This document shows, piece by piece, positions 14,535-22,600 of a stretch of 23,471 nt of DNA. Position numbers and translations under genes: made by a program. The DNA is from Coprococcus sp. (lineage in GTDB: Bacteria > Bacillota > Clostridia > Lachnospirales > Lachnospiraceae). The notes beneath the pieces are model-generated. The model saw nothing but the letters and a program-made list of their open reading frames with translations, did no database searches and had not been told where the DNA came from. Location of the stretch: NCBI GenBank assembly GCA_016297325.1, contig JAEDGW010000033.1, positions 1 to 23,471 of the forward strand, read 5' to 3'. Positions within the stretch are counted from its first letter, which is position 1. Each line of letters opens with the position of its first letter.

Positions 14535-17500
14535 ATGAATGAGGCGATTTTAAACGTATATGTTGTTTTATCTATTATAATAGCTGTCACAGATGTATTT
14601 CTGGGTGTCAGATCATTTAAAAAGAACAGGATGACAGGAAGGGCACTGGGTTACGCCTGTATAGGAGCAGCTATAGTGGATATCAGTTATCTGGTCAGCA
14701 TTATCAGCGATTCATATATGACAATGTCGATCATGTCGAGTGTATATTTCATAAGTATTGACTATATGCTTGTATGCCTGCTTGTGTTTACCGTTTATTT
14801 TATAAAAGGTCATTTTTCGAAATATGGAAAAGTTGCGATAGGTGCATGTTTTTCATATTGTCTGTACGAACTTGTTATATTTTCCATAAATCCATTCAAG
14901 AATATAGCGATGGGGTATGTCAGAAGAGATACTGTCATAGCAAAATACAGCTATGCCATGAAACCTTTATATGGCATGCACCTGTTTTTTTCGTATGCCA
15001 TAGTGGCAGTGGTCGTAATTCTTCTTGTCAAAAAACTTTGTACTATTCCACATGAATATCGTATGCAGTACAGCAGTGCCATTCTTGGAATCCTTGTGAT
15101 CGTGGGTGTAAATGCTATATTTCTCTTCTTCCCGGGAGAGGAAGTTTACAGCCTCCTGGATTATTCGATCTGCGGCTACAGCCTGACATCTTTCCTTCTG
15201 TATTGGAGCTGTTTTAACTATTCAACCCATGGAATGCTCAACAAATTAAAGACATATATATTTGAAAATATAGGACAGGGCATAGTGCTGTTTGACTACG
15301 ACAACCACCTGATCCTTCACAACGACAGGGCGGATGATTTTCTTGGCAAAGATCTCCTCGGCAAATGTGAGAATCTCCAGGATTTCCTTGAAGCATACAA
15401 TCTGTCTGTGAACCTTGCATCAGATGACGATAGTTTTTCGCTGCAGTGCTATATCAAATCTGATGGTGAAGACAGACCTCTCAGATGCGACATCAGGAGG
15501 CTGGATAACAAAAATGGATGCAAGCTTGGCCAGATGTTTGTATTTTCAGATATTGCACTTGAGACAGATATGCTCACAGGCTTTCAGAAGTGGGAGAGTT
15601 TTCAGAGACTTGCGATGGAAGAGGTGGATCATTTTACATTCCCGGTTGGTGTGGCAATATGCGATATAAATGGTCTGTCGGTGATCAACAGCTCTCTGGG
15701 CAATCAGGCTGGAGATCAGAGGATAAGTACGCTTGCGGGTATCATGAGAAAGAGTTTTCCAGAGAGGACATACTATGTCAGAGGTGTTGATGCTCACTTG
15801 ATCGCACTGTGTAGTCGAAGCAGTGAGGAAGAGATGACTGCATGTGCTCTCAAAGTCAAGGGCGAATATGACGGAAGTATACAGTATGCGGTGGGAGTTG
15901 TAAATGACGAGAAGCAGAGTATCATAGATGCGATCCAGGATGCGTCGTCGGCCATGAGGACGAAGAAACTTGTGGACAAGGATTCCCTGCATTCAGATAT
16001 GCTGGCATCACTTATAAGAGCTCTTGAGGAGTGTGACAGCGATACAGAGCAGCATGTGCGCAGGACTCAGGAGATGGGAGCGAAGCTTGGAAAGAGAATA
16101 GAACTTTCAGACATACAACAGAGTAAGCTGGCGCTGCTGTGCCTTCTCCATGATATAGGAAAGGTTGGCATTCCTATGGAGATACTCAACAAGCCGGGAA
16201 AGCTCACGGATGAAGAGTGGAAGATCATGCGTTCCCACGTTGAGAAGGGATACGAGATAGCCATGAGTAATAGTGAACTCAGACAGATAGCTGAGGAGAT
16301 AAGACATCACCATGAGAGATGGGATGGAAATGGATATCCTGACGGCCTGAGCCGTGAAAGCATACCTGTCCTGTCACGTGTGATCGCCGTGGTTGATGCA
16401 TTCGATGCGATGATCAATGACAGACCGTACAGAAAGGGAATGCCGGTATCAAAAGCCATAGAAGAATTAAAGAGCTGTGCTGGCAGCCAGTTTGATCCGT
16501 ATATAGTTTCTGAGTTTATCAGGCTTGTCTCGGAGAAGTATTCAGATGTGCTGAAGGACACCCAGAAGCAGAAGAATGAGGGTGGTGTCGGTGCAGATGG
16601 TAATGTAGAGAATGCTGGAGATCGAACTGCCACGGGAGACGGTCTGGCGGACTCTGACGGTGATGGAGTCAGCTCAGATGGCGGACAGACAGAGATCCAG
16701 ATCATGGCGCGCCGGCAGATGGTGGATTCATCTGAATATGGCAAGGATGCAGTCCACGTACACACAGTAAAATACAGCAGATATCTGGTGGATGAGAACT
16801 GGAGGATCATATCTGTTGATGACAACTTTGAGGACCTGACGGGATACAGCAGAGAGAATGTGGAAAACAGCATCATAACACAGATAGATCTTATCCCGGA
16901 TGAGGATAAAACAGAATATCTGTGTCAGGTAAATGCAAATCTTGCAAAGAGCACATTTGTATTCCAGGAGCACAAGATACACCGCAAGGACGGCAGGGAT
17001 ATATACGTGTTCTGCTATGGAAGAATGTTTTATGATTCTGCTCTCCAGCAGGATCGCGGCGAGATAATCATCACAGATGTTGCAAGCACATATTCCCTGA
17101 AGATCCTGTCAAATGAGGAGCAGAACAAGGCAGAGATCAGACTCAGAAACTGGGAGAATACATACCGTACCGATTCTCTCACAGGCCTGATGAATCATGC
17201 GGCATTTAGAAGCGATATGGAGCAGAAGCTCCTTGAGTGTACCCATACAGCGGTGATGATCATGATGGATGTTGACAAATTCAAGCAGTACAACGACACC
17301 TACGGACATCACAACGGCGATAAATATCTCATCCTTGTAGCCCAGACACTGCAGGCGGCACTCAGAGGTGACGATTATGCCTGCCGTATGGGCGGCGACG
17401 AATTTGCGGCTATGCTGTTCTTCAACAAGAGCGTGTCTGACGAGGTGATAAAAGAACGAACCCAGCAGATATTTGATAAAGTAAACCTTACGGTGAAGGC

Positions 17501-17651
17501 TGCCGAGGGCGGCACAAGCATCTCCATGGGCGCAGTGATCGCAAGAAACGAGATAACCTTCAATGAGATGTATGAGGAGGCAGACAATGCCCTCTATATC
17601 GTGAAAGAGAATGGAAGAGGCAGGCTTGTTGTGAAGAAACATGGTGAGTGA
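14535..17651 (+). CDS. Membrane c-di-GMP enzyme: 7TM, PAS, degenerate GGDEF, HD-GYP, PAS, GGDEF
   Basis: A 1038-residue sensor enzyme. Residues ~5-230 hold about seven hydrophobic helices. A PAS-like domain (~235-340) is followed by a degenerate GGDEF domain (~345-470) in which the signature reads GVDAH. Next is an HD-GYP phosphodiesterase with HDIGK (~539-543) and HHERWDGNGYP (~591-602). A Gly/Asp-rich linker (~680-720) leads to a second PAS (~745-860) and a C-terminal GGDEF with intact GGDEF (~953-957), DVDKFKQYND, and an RGDD inhibitory site five residues upstream. It should both make and break c-di-GMP at the membrane. AGGGGG (14522-14527) supports ATG 14535 over 14529 or 14508. A hairpin at 17711 ends the transcript. 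Confidence 0.88.
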   Translation: MNEAILNVYVVLSIIIAVTDVFLGVRSFKKNRMTGRALGYACIGAAIVDISYLVSIISDSYMTMSIMSSVYFISIDYMLVCLLVFTVYFIKGHFSKYGKVAIGACFSYCLYELVIFSINPFKNIAMGYVRRDTVIAKYSYAMKPLYGMHLFFSYAIVAVVVILLVKKLCTIPHEYRMQYSSAILGILVIVGVNAIFLFFPGEEVYSLLDYSICGYSLTSFLLYWSCFNYSTHGMLNKLKTYIFENIGQGIVLFDYDNHLILHNDRADDFLGKDLLGKCENLQDFLEAYNLSVNLASDDDSFSLQCYIKSDGEDRPLRCDIRRLDNKNGCKLGQMFVFSDIALETDMLTGFQKWESFQRLAMEEVDHFTFPVGVAICDINGLSVINSSLGNQAGDQRISTLAGIMRKSFPERTYYVRGVDAHLIALCSRSSEEEMTACALKVKGEYDGSIQYAVGVVNDEKQSIIDAIQDASSAMRTKKLVDKDSLHSDMLASLIRALEECDSDTEQHVRRTQEMGAKLGKRIELSDIQQSKLALLCLLHDIGKVGIPMEILNKPGKLTDEEWKIMRSHVEKGYEIAMSNSELRQIAEEIRHHHERWDGNGYPDGLSRESIPVLSRVIAVVDAFDAMINDRPYRKGMPVSKAIEELKSCAGSQFDPYIVSEFIRLVSEKYSDVLKDTQKQKNEGGVGADGNVENAGDRTATGDGLADSDGDGVSSDGGQTEIQIMARRQMVDSSEYGKDAVHVHTVKYSRYLVDENWRIISVDDNFEDLTGYSRENVENSIITQIDLIPDEDKTEYLCQVNANLAKSTFVFQEHKIHRKDGRDIYVFCYGRMFYDSALQQDRGEIIITDVASTYSLKILSNEEQNKAEIRLRNWENTYRTDSLTGLMNHAAFRSDMEQKLLECTHTAVMIMMDVDKFKQYNDTYGHHNGDKYLILVAQTLQAALRGDDYACRMGGDEFAAMLFFNKSVSDEVIKERTQQIFDKVNLTVKAAEGGTSISMGAVIARNEITFNEMYEEADNALYIVKENGRGRLVVKKHGE

Positions 17652-17710
17652 TTTGTATATGAGTCAAATATGATAAAATAGTATTTGCAATTTCATAAAG
17701 TGAGACAATG

Positions 17711-17755
17711 TGCCAGGTGCAGATAAAATTGTGTTTATTTGTACCTGGCATTTAT
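17711..17755 (+). terminator. Terminator-like hairpin of the TGCCAGGT repeat type
   Basis: Arms 17711-17727 and 17734-17750 pair over 17 bp (two G-T pairs) with a 6-base loop, followed by TTTAT. The core TGCCAGGT...ACCTGGCA is shared with the hairpin at 21024-21067, so this may be a dispersed repeat serving as terminator. Confidence 0.7.
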
Positions 17756-17878
17756 ACTTGTGGGACACAAAATCTCAAATGAATTGTTCAAGAAAGATCT
17801 GGATAAAAAATTTTAAAAGTTTTCAAAAAAATCCAACGAAAAAAGTCTAAGGATAATCTATATAGGGAGATCATAAAA

Positions 17879-17923
17879 ATGGAGGGACAACTAAGGTATG
17901 ACAGACGAATACGGAAAGTATGA
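17879..17923 (+). CDS. Possible 14-residue leader ORF overlapping the sigma gene start
   Basis: ATG 17879 has AGGGAGA (17864-17870) at ideal spacing. Its frame stops at 17921-17923, 26 bp inside the sigma factor gene in a different frame. The peptide would be MEGQLRYDRRIRKV. The sigma gene's own ATG (17898) has weaker sites, so translational coupling is possible. Phased A-tracts at 17801-17845 precede it. It could also be chance. Confidence 0.3.
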   Translation: MEGQLRYDRRIRKV

Positions 17924-19913
17924 CGTAAGGGCGCTGGTCGCCAGAGTGGTGAGTGGAGATATGAAGGCATTTGAGGTCATATATCAGAATACTTACCGGC
18001 AGGTGTATTACACCTGTATGAGCTTTTTGAAGAATGAGCAGAATGTGTATGATGTGATGCAGGACACTTACATAACTGCGCTCACACATTTGCAGCAGCT
18101 CGAAAATCCTGAGAGGATAACGGCATGGTTAAATACCATTGCGGTCAACAAATGCAGACAGTTTCTTGGAAAGAAAATGCCTGTGCAGCTTGATGAAGCC
18201 TCAGGCGCTAATCTTTTGGAGGAAAATGACAATTTCCTGCCGGAAAGCTATGTGCTAAATGCGGAAAAGCGAAAGATAATCCTGAATATCATGCAGGAGG
18301 AACTGTCGGCGGTTCAGTACCAGACGATAATAATGTATTACTTTGACGGGATGAGCACGTCGGAGATCGCGGCATGCATGGAGTGCCCGGAAGGGACAGT
18401 GAGCTACAGACTGTCCGCCGCAAGAGGAAAGATAAAAGCCGGTGTGCAGAGGTATGAGAATACAAGTGGAGTAAAGCTGTATTCATCGGGAACCACGGCG
18501 CTTCTCACCGCGGTATTTCTGGCGGAGACACAGGGGCTGGTGATCCCGAATTTCCTGACAAGTGTATTTTCTGCTGCATTTGGAGTTACGGCCGGTGCAG
18601 TAGCGGGAACTGCGTTAGGGGCAGCGGCGGGCCCCATGACTGGAGGAGCTGCATTAAACGCAGTGGCGGGAACAGCAGCCGGAGGAGCCGCATTAGGCGC
18701 AACAGCGGGAACAACAGCCGGAGGAGCCGCAATAGGTGCAACAGCGGGAACAACAGCCGGAGGAGTAGCAACTGGCGTCACGTCTGCAGGGCTTAAGACT
18801 GCGGGCAAGCTTGGTATTAAGGGCTTATTTAAGACGCTGAAGGCGAAGATCGTCGCCGGTGTTGTGGCGGCATCAGTAGTAGCCGGCGGTGCGACAGGGA
18901 TCATAATCCATAACAGGGATAAAGATTCAGAAAGTGGAGGAAAGAATTATAGGGAGGTCAATTATGTCGTGTGCGACAACGAGTATCTCACGGTCACAAT
19001 AGATAAGGTATACGATATTGGCTGCGGTCCTGAGGATGAAAACATAGCGAGTGCAGAGGGATATGATATATCTGAAAATGATTGTGCGCTTGAGTATACA
19101 GTTGTAAATCATAAAGACTACATGGTTTATTATAATATCATGCTCCTGACCTCGAATAATGAGTCCTGCGAGGGCGGGCTTCCAACTAATTGGGGAGTTC
19201 AGCCAAATTCCACAAGTAAGTTTTATATTGTGGATTCTGACGGCGTTACATTTTTCGACTTGGGAAGAAAGCCGACTGTCACGGCTAAGATACTGTTCTG
19301 CACCCTGGAAGATACAACAGGAAATGCGGGACCGTTCAGGGCAGTTGACAGTGTCATGGTTGACGTGGATCTGAGCGGAAAAGGGGAGGCAGATTCGATC
19401 AATTATACGAGGAATTTTCACGTTGATGGCGAACAGGTCGTCACTGACAATGATCAGGTTAAAGTGACATATCTAGGGACAAATGTGTATGATGAGATAG
19501 CGGATAAAAATTATTATAGCGCATGGATGAATTTCTATGTGGAAAATAAGACGGATCACGATCTTGGTGTGTCGATCAAAGGAGATAACATAGCATACGA
19601 TACTCCTCTGCGTCTCACGGCAGGAACAACAGGCTATATAACACATTCTATGATAGATGCGGGATTAGATAAGGAGGATAATGCGGTCGGGAATAAGGAA
19701 ATAGTCGAAGGTGGAGAACCATTTGCAGTGAGCGTTAATGTGTGCGACTACACGGAGAGTTATGGAGGGGTTACCACATATGATATTTATGTAGCGGAAC
19801 ACGGCGAAACGGCATACAGAAGCATATCTATAGACGACTATACCAATATATATAGTGGACAGTTCGACATGGTCAAGATCACACGGGAAAATGTAAAGGA
19901 AAAGACAAAATGA
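17898..19913 (+). CDS. ECF-type sigma factor fused to a transmembrane and extracytoplasmic sensor
   Basis: A 671-residue chimera. Residues ~22-92 match sigma region 2 (AFEVIYQNTYRQVYYTC, DVMQDTYITAL), and ~125-183 match sigma region 4 (MSTSEIAACMECPEGTVSYRL), which binds the -35 element. A Gly/Ala/Thr-rich stretch (228-300) with four 13-residue repeats follows. Then come basic residues (KGLFKTLKAK) and a transmembrane helix at ~318-337. The last ~330 residues should lie outside the membrane and look like two beta-rich domains (~349-490 and ~500-665). Ordinary ECF sigmas are ~160-200 residues with a separate anti-sigma, so this single chain may sense and transcribe by itself, perhaps released by proteolysis. 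A lipoprotein gene follows 42 bp later. Confidence 0.8.
   Translation: MTDEYGKYDVRALVARVVSGDMKAFEVIYQNTYRQVYYTCMSFLKNEQNVYDVMQDTYITALTHLQQLENPERITAWLNTIAVNKCRQFLGKKMPVQLDEASGANLLEENDNFLPESYVLNAEKRKIILNIMQEELSAVQYQTIIMYYFDGMSTSEIAACMECPEGTVSYRLSAARGKIKAGVQRYENTSGVKLYSSGTTALLTAVFLAETQGLVIPNFLTSVFSAAFGVTAGAVAGTALGAAAGPMTGGAALNAVAGTAAGGAALGATAGTTAGGAAIGATAGTTAGGVATGVTSAGLKTAGKLGIKGLFKTLKAKIVAGVVAASVVAGGATGIIIHNRDKDSESGGKNYREVNYVVCDNEYLTVTIDKVYDIGCGPEDENIASAEGYDISENDCALEYTVVNHKDYMVYYNIMLLTSNNESCEGGLPTNWGVQPNSTSKFYIVDSDGVTFFDLGRKPTVTAKILFCTLEDTTGNAGPFRAVDSVMVDVDLSGKGEADSINYTRNFHVDGEQVVTDNDQVKVTYLGTNVYDEIADKNYYSAWMNFYVENKTDHDLGVSIKGDNIAYDTPLRLTAGTTGYITHSMIDAGLDKEDNAVGNKEIVEGGEPFAVSVNVCDYTESYGGVTTYDIYVAEHGETAYRSISIDDYTNIYSGQFDMVKITRENVKEKTK
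18642..18776 (+). repeat. In-frame 39-bp tandem repeat encoding Gly/Ala/Thr 13-mers
   Basis: Units at 18642-18680, 18681-18719 and 18720-18758, with a diverged fourth from 18759, encode GGAALGATAGTTA-like peptides. Units 2 and 3 differ at only a few bases. The small-residue GxxxG-like spacing suggests a flexible or membrane-packing spacer between the sigma domains and the transmembrane helix. Confidence 0.85.
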
Positions 19914-19955
19914 TAGTTAAGCTCAAATAATATTCAAAATAAGGAGTTAAAGAAA

Positions 19956-20972
19956 ATGAAAAAAGTAATGACAAATGATGTGAGAGTAAAAATGAAGAAA
20001 GGCATTTTATGTGGAGTTATGGGAATCACCATGGTGGCAATGCTTGCAGGCTGCGGAGGCGGTTCCGATGCGGATAAAAATACAGGGGATTCTGGAAATG
20101 CTGAATATTCTCAGGACGCTTCGGATGGAAACTCTGTAAATGACAGCAGCAATAATGATGCAAATGACATGGGCAGTGTTGCAGATGACAGCAAGGGTGC
20201 CGGGGTGCTCAGGTATGATATGACAGACAAGGATGTTCTCGATGCCCCAACCGGAGCAACATTATTTGTGGACAAGCTGACGCTGCCGATAAAGATTGAT
20301 GATCTTATGGATTATCCACTGGAGGGAGTTGGCATAGAAGGCAAAAATACCTTGTCATCACTCATAGATACATATACGGAGAGCAGCAACAATTTTAGTT
20401 TTATCGTCTATGATAAAACCGGTGAGGATATGTTATACCTTCCAGATCTGGTATTGGGCGATGAAGACAGCGAAAACGAGCTGACTATCAAACAGGCAGT
20501 GACTGACGGAAACTGGATGATGGGACCATCAAGAGTATATTATGATACACTCGGACTCACCGAAGAAGAGTATAACACTTTATGCAATGAGAACCCGGAT
20601 ACGGATGGTGAATATTTACTCCTTGATAAGCTGTATGAGGAGTTTGGAACACCAAATTATATTGGCTGGTTCTGCGACCAAGATAATTCAACCATGTACG
20701 GTGGTAGTTACGATGCAAAGAAGTTCATAGACAAGATGAGACATCCGGAAAATTACGGAAGTGATAAAGTCACAGCATATCAATACTGTGTGGGATGGCA
20801 GTTCGCAGACTATGTCGTTGCGCTGAATGTAAGCGAGACAAGTGATGCCTACTCTGGAAATACAAAGGGGTCGATAAGTAATATTAATATAAGCTACATT
20901 CCTGCAAGTTATGGAACTATAGAGGATGTGTATGGCTTGAATGCTGTCAAAGATTTTATGGCGGCCAGGTAG
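19956..20972 (+). CDS. Lipoprotein of unknown function
   Basis: A 338-residue exported lipoprotein. A basic N-terminus and hydrophobic core end in the lipobox LAGC, with Cys33 the lipidated residue after signal peptidase II cleavage. A Ser/Asn/Asp-rich tether follows (~34-75), then a globular region of ~260 residues with several aromatic-rich strands (YQYCVGWQFADYVVALNV). No known domain is recognised. AAGGAG precedes ATG 19956. Another in-frame ATG at 19992 would give a more usual signal peptide, but its ribosome site is weaker. It follows the sigma/sensor gene by 42 bp with no terminator between, so it is probably co-transcribed and may be that sensor's partner or target. Confidence 0.75.
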   Translation: MKKVMTNDVRVKMKKGILCGVMGITMVAMLAGCGGGSDADKNTGDSGNAEYSQDASDGNSVNDSSNNDANDMGSVADDSKGAGVLRYDMTDKDVLDAPTGATLFVDKLTLPIKIDDLMDYPLEGVGIEGKNTLSSLIDTYTESSNNFSFIVYDKTGEDMLYLPDLVLGDEDSENELTIKQAVTDGNWMMGPSRVYYDTLGLTEEEYNTLCNENPDTDGEYLLLDKLYEEFGTPNYIGWFCDQDNSTMYGGSYDAKKFIDKMRHPENYGSDKVTAYQYCVGWQFADYVVALNVSETSDAYSGNTKGSISNINISYIPASYGTIEDVYGLNAVKDFMAAR

Positions 20973-21023
20973 CTGCAGGCTGGCGGAAGAGTAAGGATTG
21001 GCTCGGTGTAGCATACTACAAAG

Positions 21024-21067
21024 AGTGCCAGGTACAGGGGAATTTATGATCACCGGTACCTGGCACT
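21024..21067. terminator. Hairpin between lipoprotein and DUF4143 genes, TGCCAGGT repeat type
   Basis: Arms 21024-21035 and 21056-21067 are perfectly complementary over 12 bp around GTGCCAGGTAC, with a 20-base loop. AT-rich, T-containing sequence follows on the plus strand. It lies between convergent genes (stops at 20972 and 21077) and can serve both. It shares its core with the hairpin at 17711-17750. Confidence 0.6.
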
Positions 21068-21076
21068 TATATTTTA

Positions 21077-22429
21077 TTATTTGCCCAAATTCTTATTTCG
21101 CTGTTCCAAAGCCAGCCCTATTAACCGGTCTGTTTGATCAGCCATAAATAATGGGATGTTTAGCATATCATCGTCCAGTCTTAAATTATCCAAAGAAAAT
21201 CGGATGCGAAGTTTGACCCTGTCCGGGAATAGCTCTTTAAACTTTTTGAGGCTTTTACTTGTTGTGTTTGCCTCGGATTTGACTTCAACAGGGAAATTAT
21301 CATTTTCACGCTGAATCAGGAAATCGACCTCATAGGGAGGATTAGTCTGCGCCCAATAGCGAGGAAAGACTTCGAACTGTGTTATCAAGGTTTGAAGAAC
21401 ATAATTCTCTGTTAAAGCCCCTTTAAACTCAGTGAACAGTCGATTGCCTTCACCAAATGCAGTTGGTGCCAGCTGTGCCAGACGACGGAGTAGGCCTACA
21501 TCTACCAAATATATTTTGAATGCCGAAAGATCGTCATAGGCAGACAACGGAAGTCCTGGCGCAGAACTTCGGTAAACTTTGTGTACCAGCCTCGCATCTA
21601 CCAGCCACTGAAGAGCATCTTCATATTCTCTGGCTCTTGCACCTTCTTTTACTACTTTGTAGATAAATTTTTTGTTCTCTCTGGCAAGCTGTGAAGGGAT
21701 AGATCTCCAGACCATAGAAATTTTTGGGAACTCCTTGATATCTGGGTGTTTTGCAAAGTCACGCTCATATGCGCTGATAATAGCAGATAGTGACTCCTGC
21801 ATAGCGGACACATCACGGGCCTGTGTCCACATCAGGACCGATTCTGGCATTCCTCCGGTAACATAATACATTTTCAGTTTCTCATACAAAGGGTTAAAGA
21901 AAGCATCTGGAATTGGTTCGATATCATTTACAGTTTCCAGGTAGGAGACAAGATTTTCATCACCATTGGCAATGAGAAACTCTGAAAATGTCATCGGATT
22001 GATCTGCATGAAATTTACTTTGCCAACAGGGAATGAAGATGGTCTTGCCAATGCGATTCCAAGCAATGAACCGGCACATGCAATGTGATACTGCGGGGCA
22101 TTTTCACAAAAATATTTCATGGAGTTGATGACTTTTGGACAATCCTGGACTTCATCGAATATAATGAGTGTTTTCTCTGGTATGATCTTCTGACCACTCG
22201 CCAGTATAAGATTCTGTAAAATACGGTCAACATCTTTTGTAGTTTCAAAGAACTGTTTATATTCCTCATTCTCATCAAAGTTAAAATAGGCAGTGTTCTC
22301 ATAATAGCGTCTACCAAATTCTTTCAGAACCCATGTCTTGCCGACCTGACGGACACCTTTTAGAATTAAAGGCTTGCGATATGGAGAATTCTTCCATTCT
22401 AATAATTTTTTTATAATAAAACGTTCCAT
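21077..22429 (-). CDS. AAA-family ATPase with DUF4143 domain
   Basis: A 450-residue standalone ATPase. Walker A is GVRQVGKT (25-32), Walker B is LIIFDEVQ (88-95), and CAGSLLG (118-124) is the family's sensor motif. The DUF4143 domain covers ~190-390 and carries a restriction-endonuclease-like pattern: Glu341 in LTENYV, Asp369 in YEVDFLI and Glu382-x-Lys384 in FPVEVKS. The family is common and scattered in bacteria and archaea with no settled role. An AGGAGG site fixes the start. The promoter at 22484-22512 is surrounded by repeats at 22442-22530, which suggests self-regulation. Base composition of the gene is more A/T-rich than its neighbours, which may indicate transfer. Confidence 0.88.
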   Translation of the reverse strand: MERFIIKKLLEWKNSPYRKPLILKGVRQVGKTWVLKEFGRRYYENTAYFNFDENEEYKQFFETTKDVDRILQNLILASGQKIIPEKTLIIFDEVQDCPKVINSMKYFCENAPQYHIACAGSLLGIALARPSSFPVGKVNFMQINPMTFSEFLIANGDENLVSYLETVNDIEPIPDAFFNPLYEKLKMYYVTGGMPESVLMWTQARDVSAMQESLSAIISAYERDFAKHPDIKEFPKISMVWRSIPSQLARENKKFIYKVVKEGARAREYEDALQWLVDARLVHKVYRSSAPGLPLSAYDDLSAFKIYLVDVGLLRRLAQLAPTAFGEGNRLFTEFKGALTENYVLQTLITQFEVFPRYWAQTNPPYEVDFLIQRENDNFPVEVKSEANTTSKSLKKFKELFPDRVKLRIRFSLDNLRLDDDMLNIPLFMADQTDRLIGLALEQRNKNLGK

Positions 22430-22441
22430 ACAACATCCTCC

Positions 22442-22530
22442 TCACACTTTTATTGATAATTGTGTGAAAATAATCACACTTTTATTATATGCGTGAGCAA
22501 AAATAAATACAATCACTTTTTTATTGATAA
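22442..22530. repeat. Repeat set around the DUF4143 ATPase promoter
   Basis: Three related copies of a TCACACTTTTATTGATAA-type box begin at 22442, 22474 (diverged 3' end) and 22513 (TCAC core plus TTATTGATAA), 32 and 39 bp apart. Between the first two, GTGTGA-AAATAA-TCACAC (22462-22479) is a palindrome. The boxes flank the ATPase -10, and the third overlaps the -35 of the divergent response regulator gene. Confidence 0.75.
22484..22512 (-). promoter_or_regulatory. Promoter of the DUF4143 ATPase gene
   Basis: On the minus strand TTGTAT (22512-22507), a 17-bp spacer and a perfect TATAAT (22489-22484) lie about 55 bp upstream of the start codon, within the repeat set. Confidence 0.6.
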
Positions 22531-22551
22531 TTATGTAAAATATGCGATAAT
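22524..22551 (+). promoter_or_regulatory. Promoter of the LytTR response regulator gene
   Basis: TTGATA (22524-22529), a 16-bp spacer and GATAAT (22546-22551) lie about 50 bp before the start codon. The -35 is part of the third repeat box, so expression of this gene and the divergent ATPase could be linked. Confidence 0.5.
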
Positions 22552-22600
22552 GTGTGCTGGAGAAAATTATTTGGCGCAGAGGGAGGCATAAAAGGGGATC

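Noticed and set aside
18404..18904. Minus-strand Pro/Ala-rich ORF of 166 residues
   Set aside because: It is the antisense image of the Gly/Ala repeat in the sigma fusion gene. The composition follows directly from the complementary codons.
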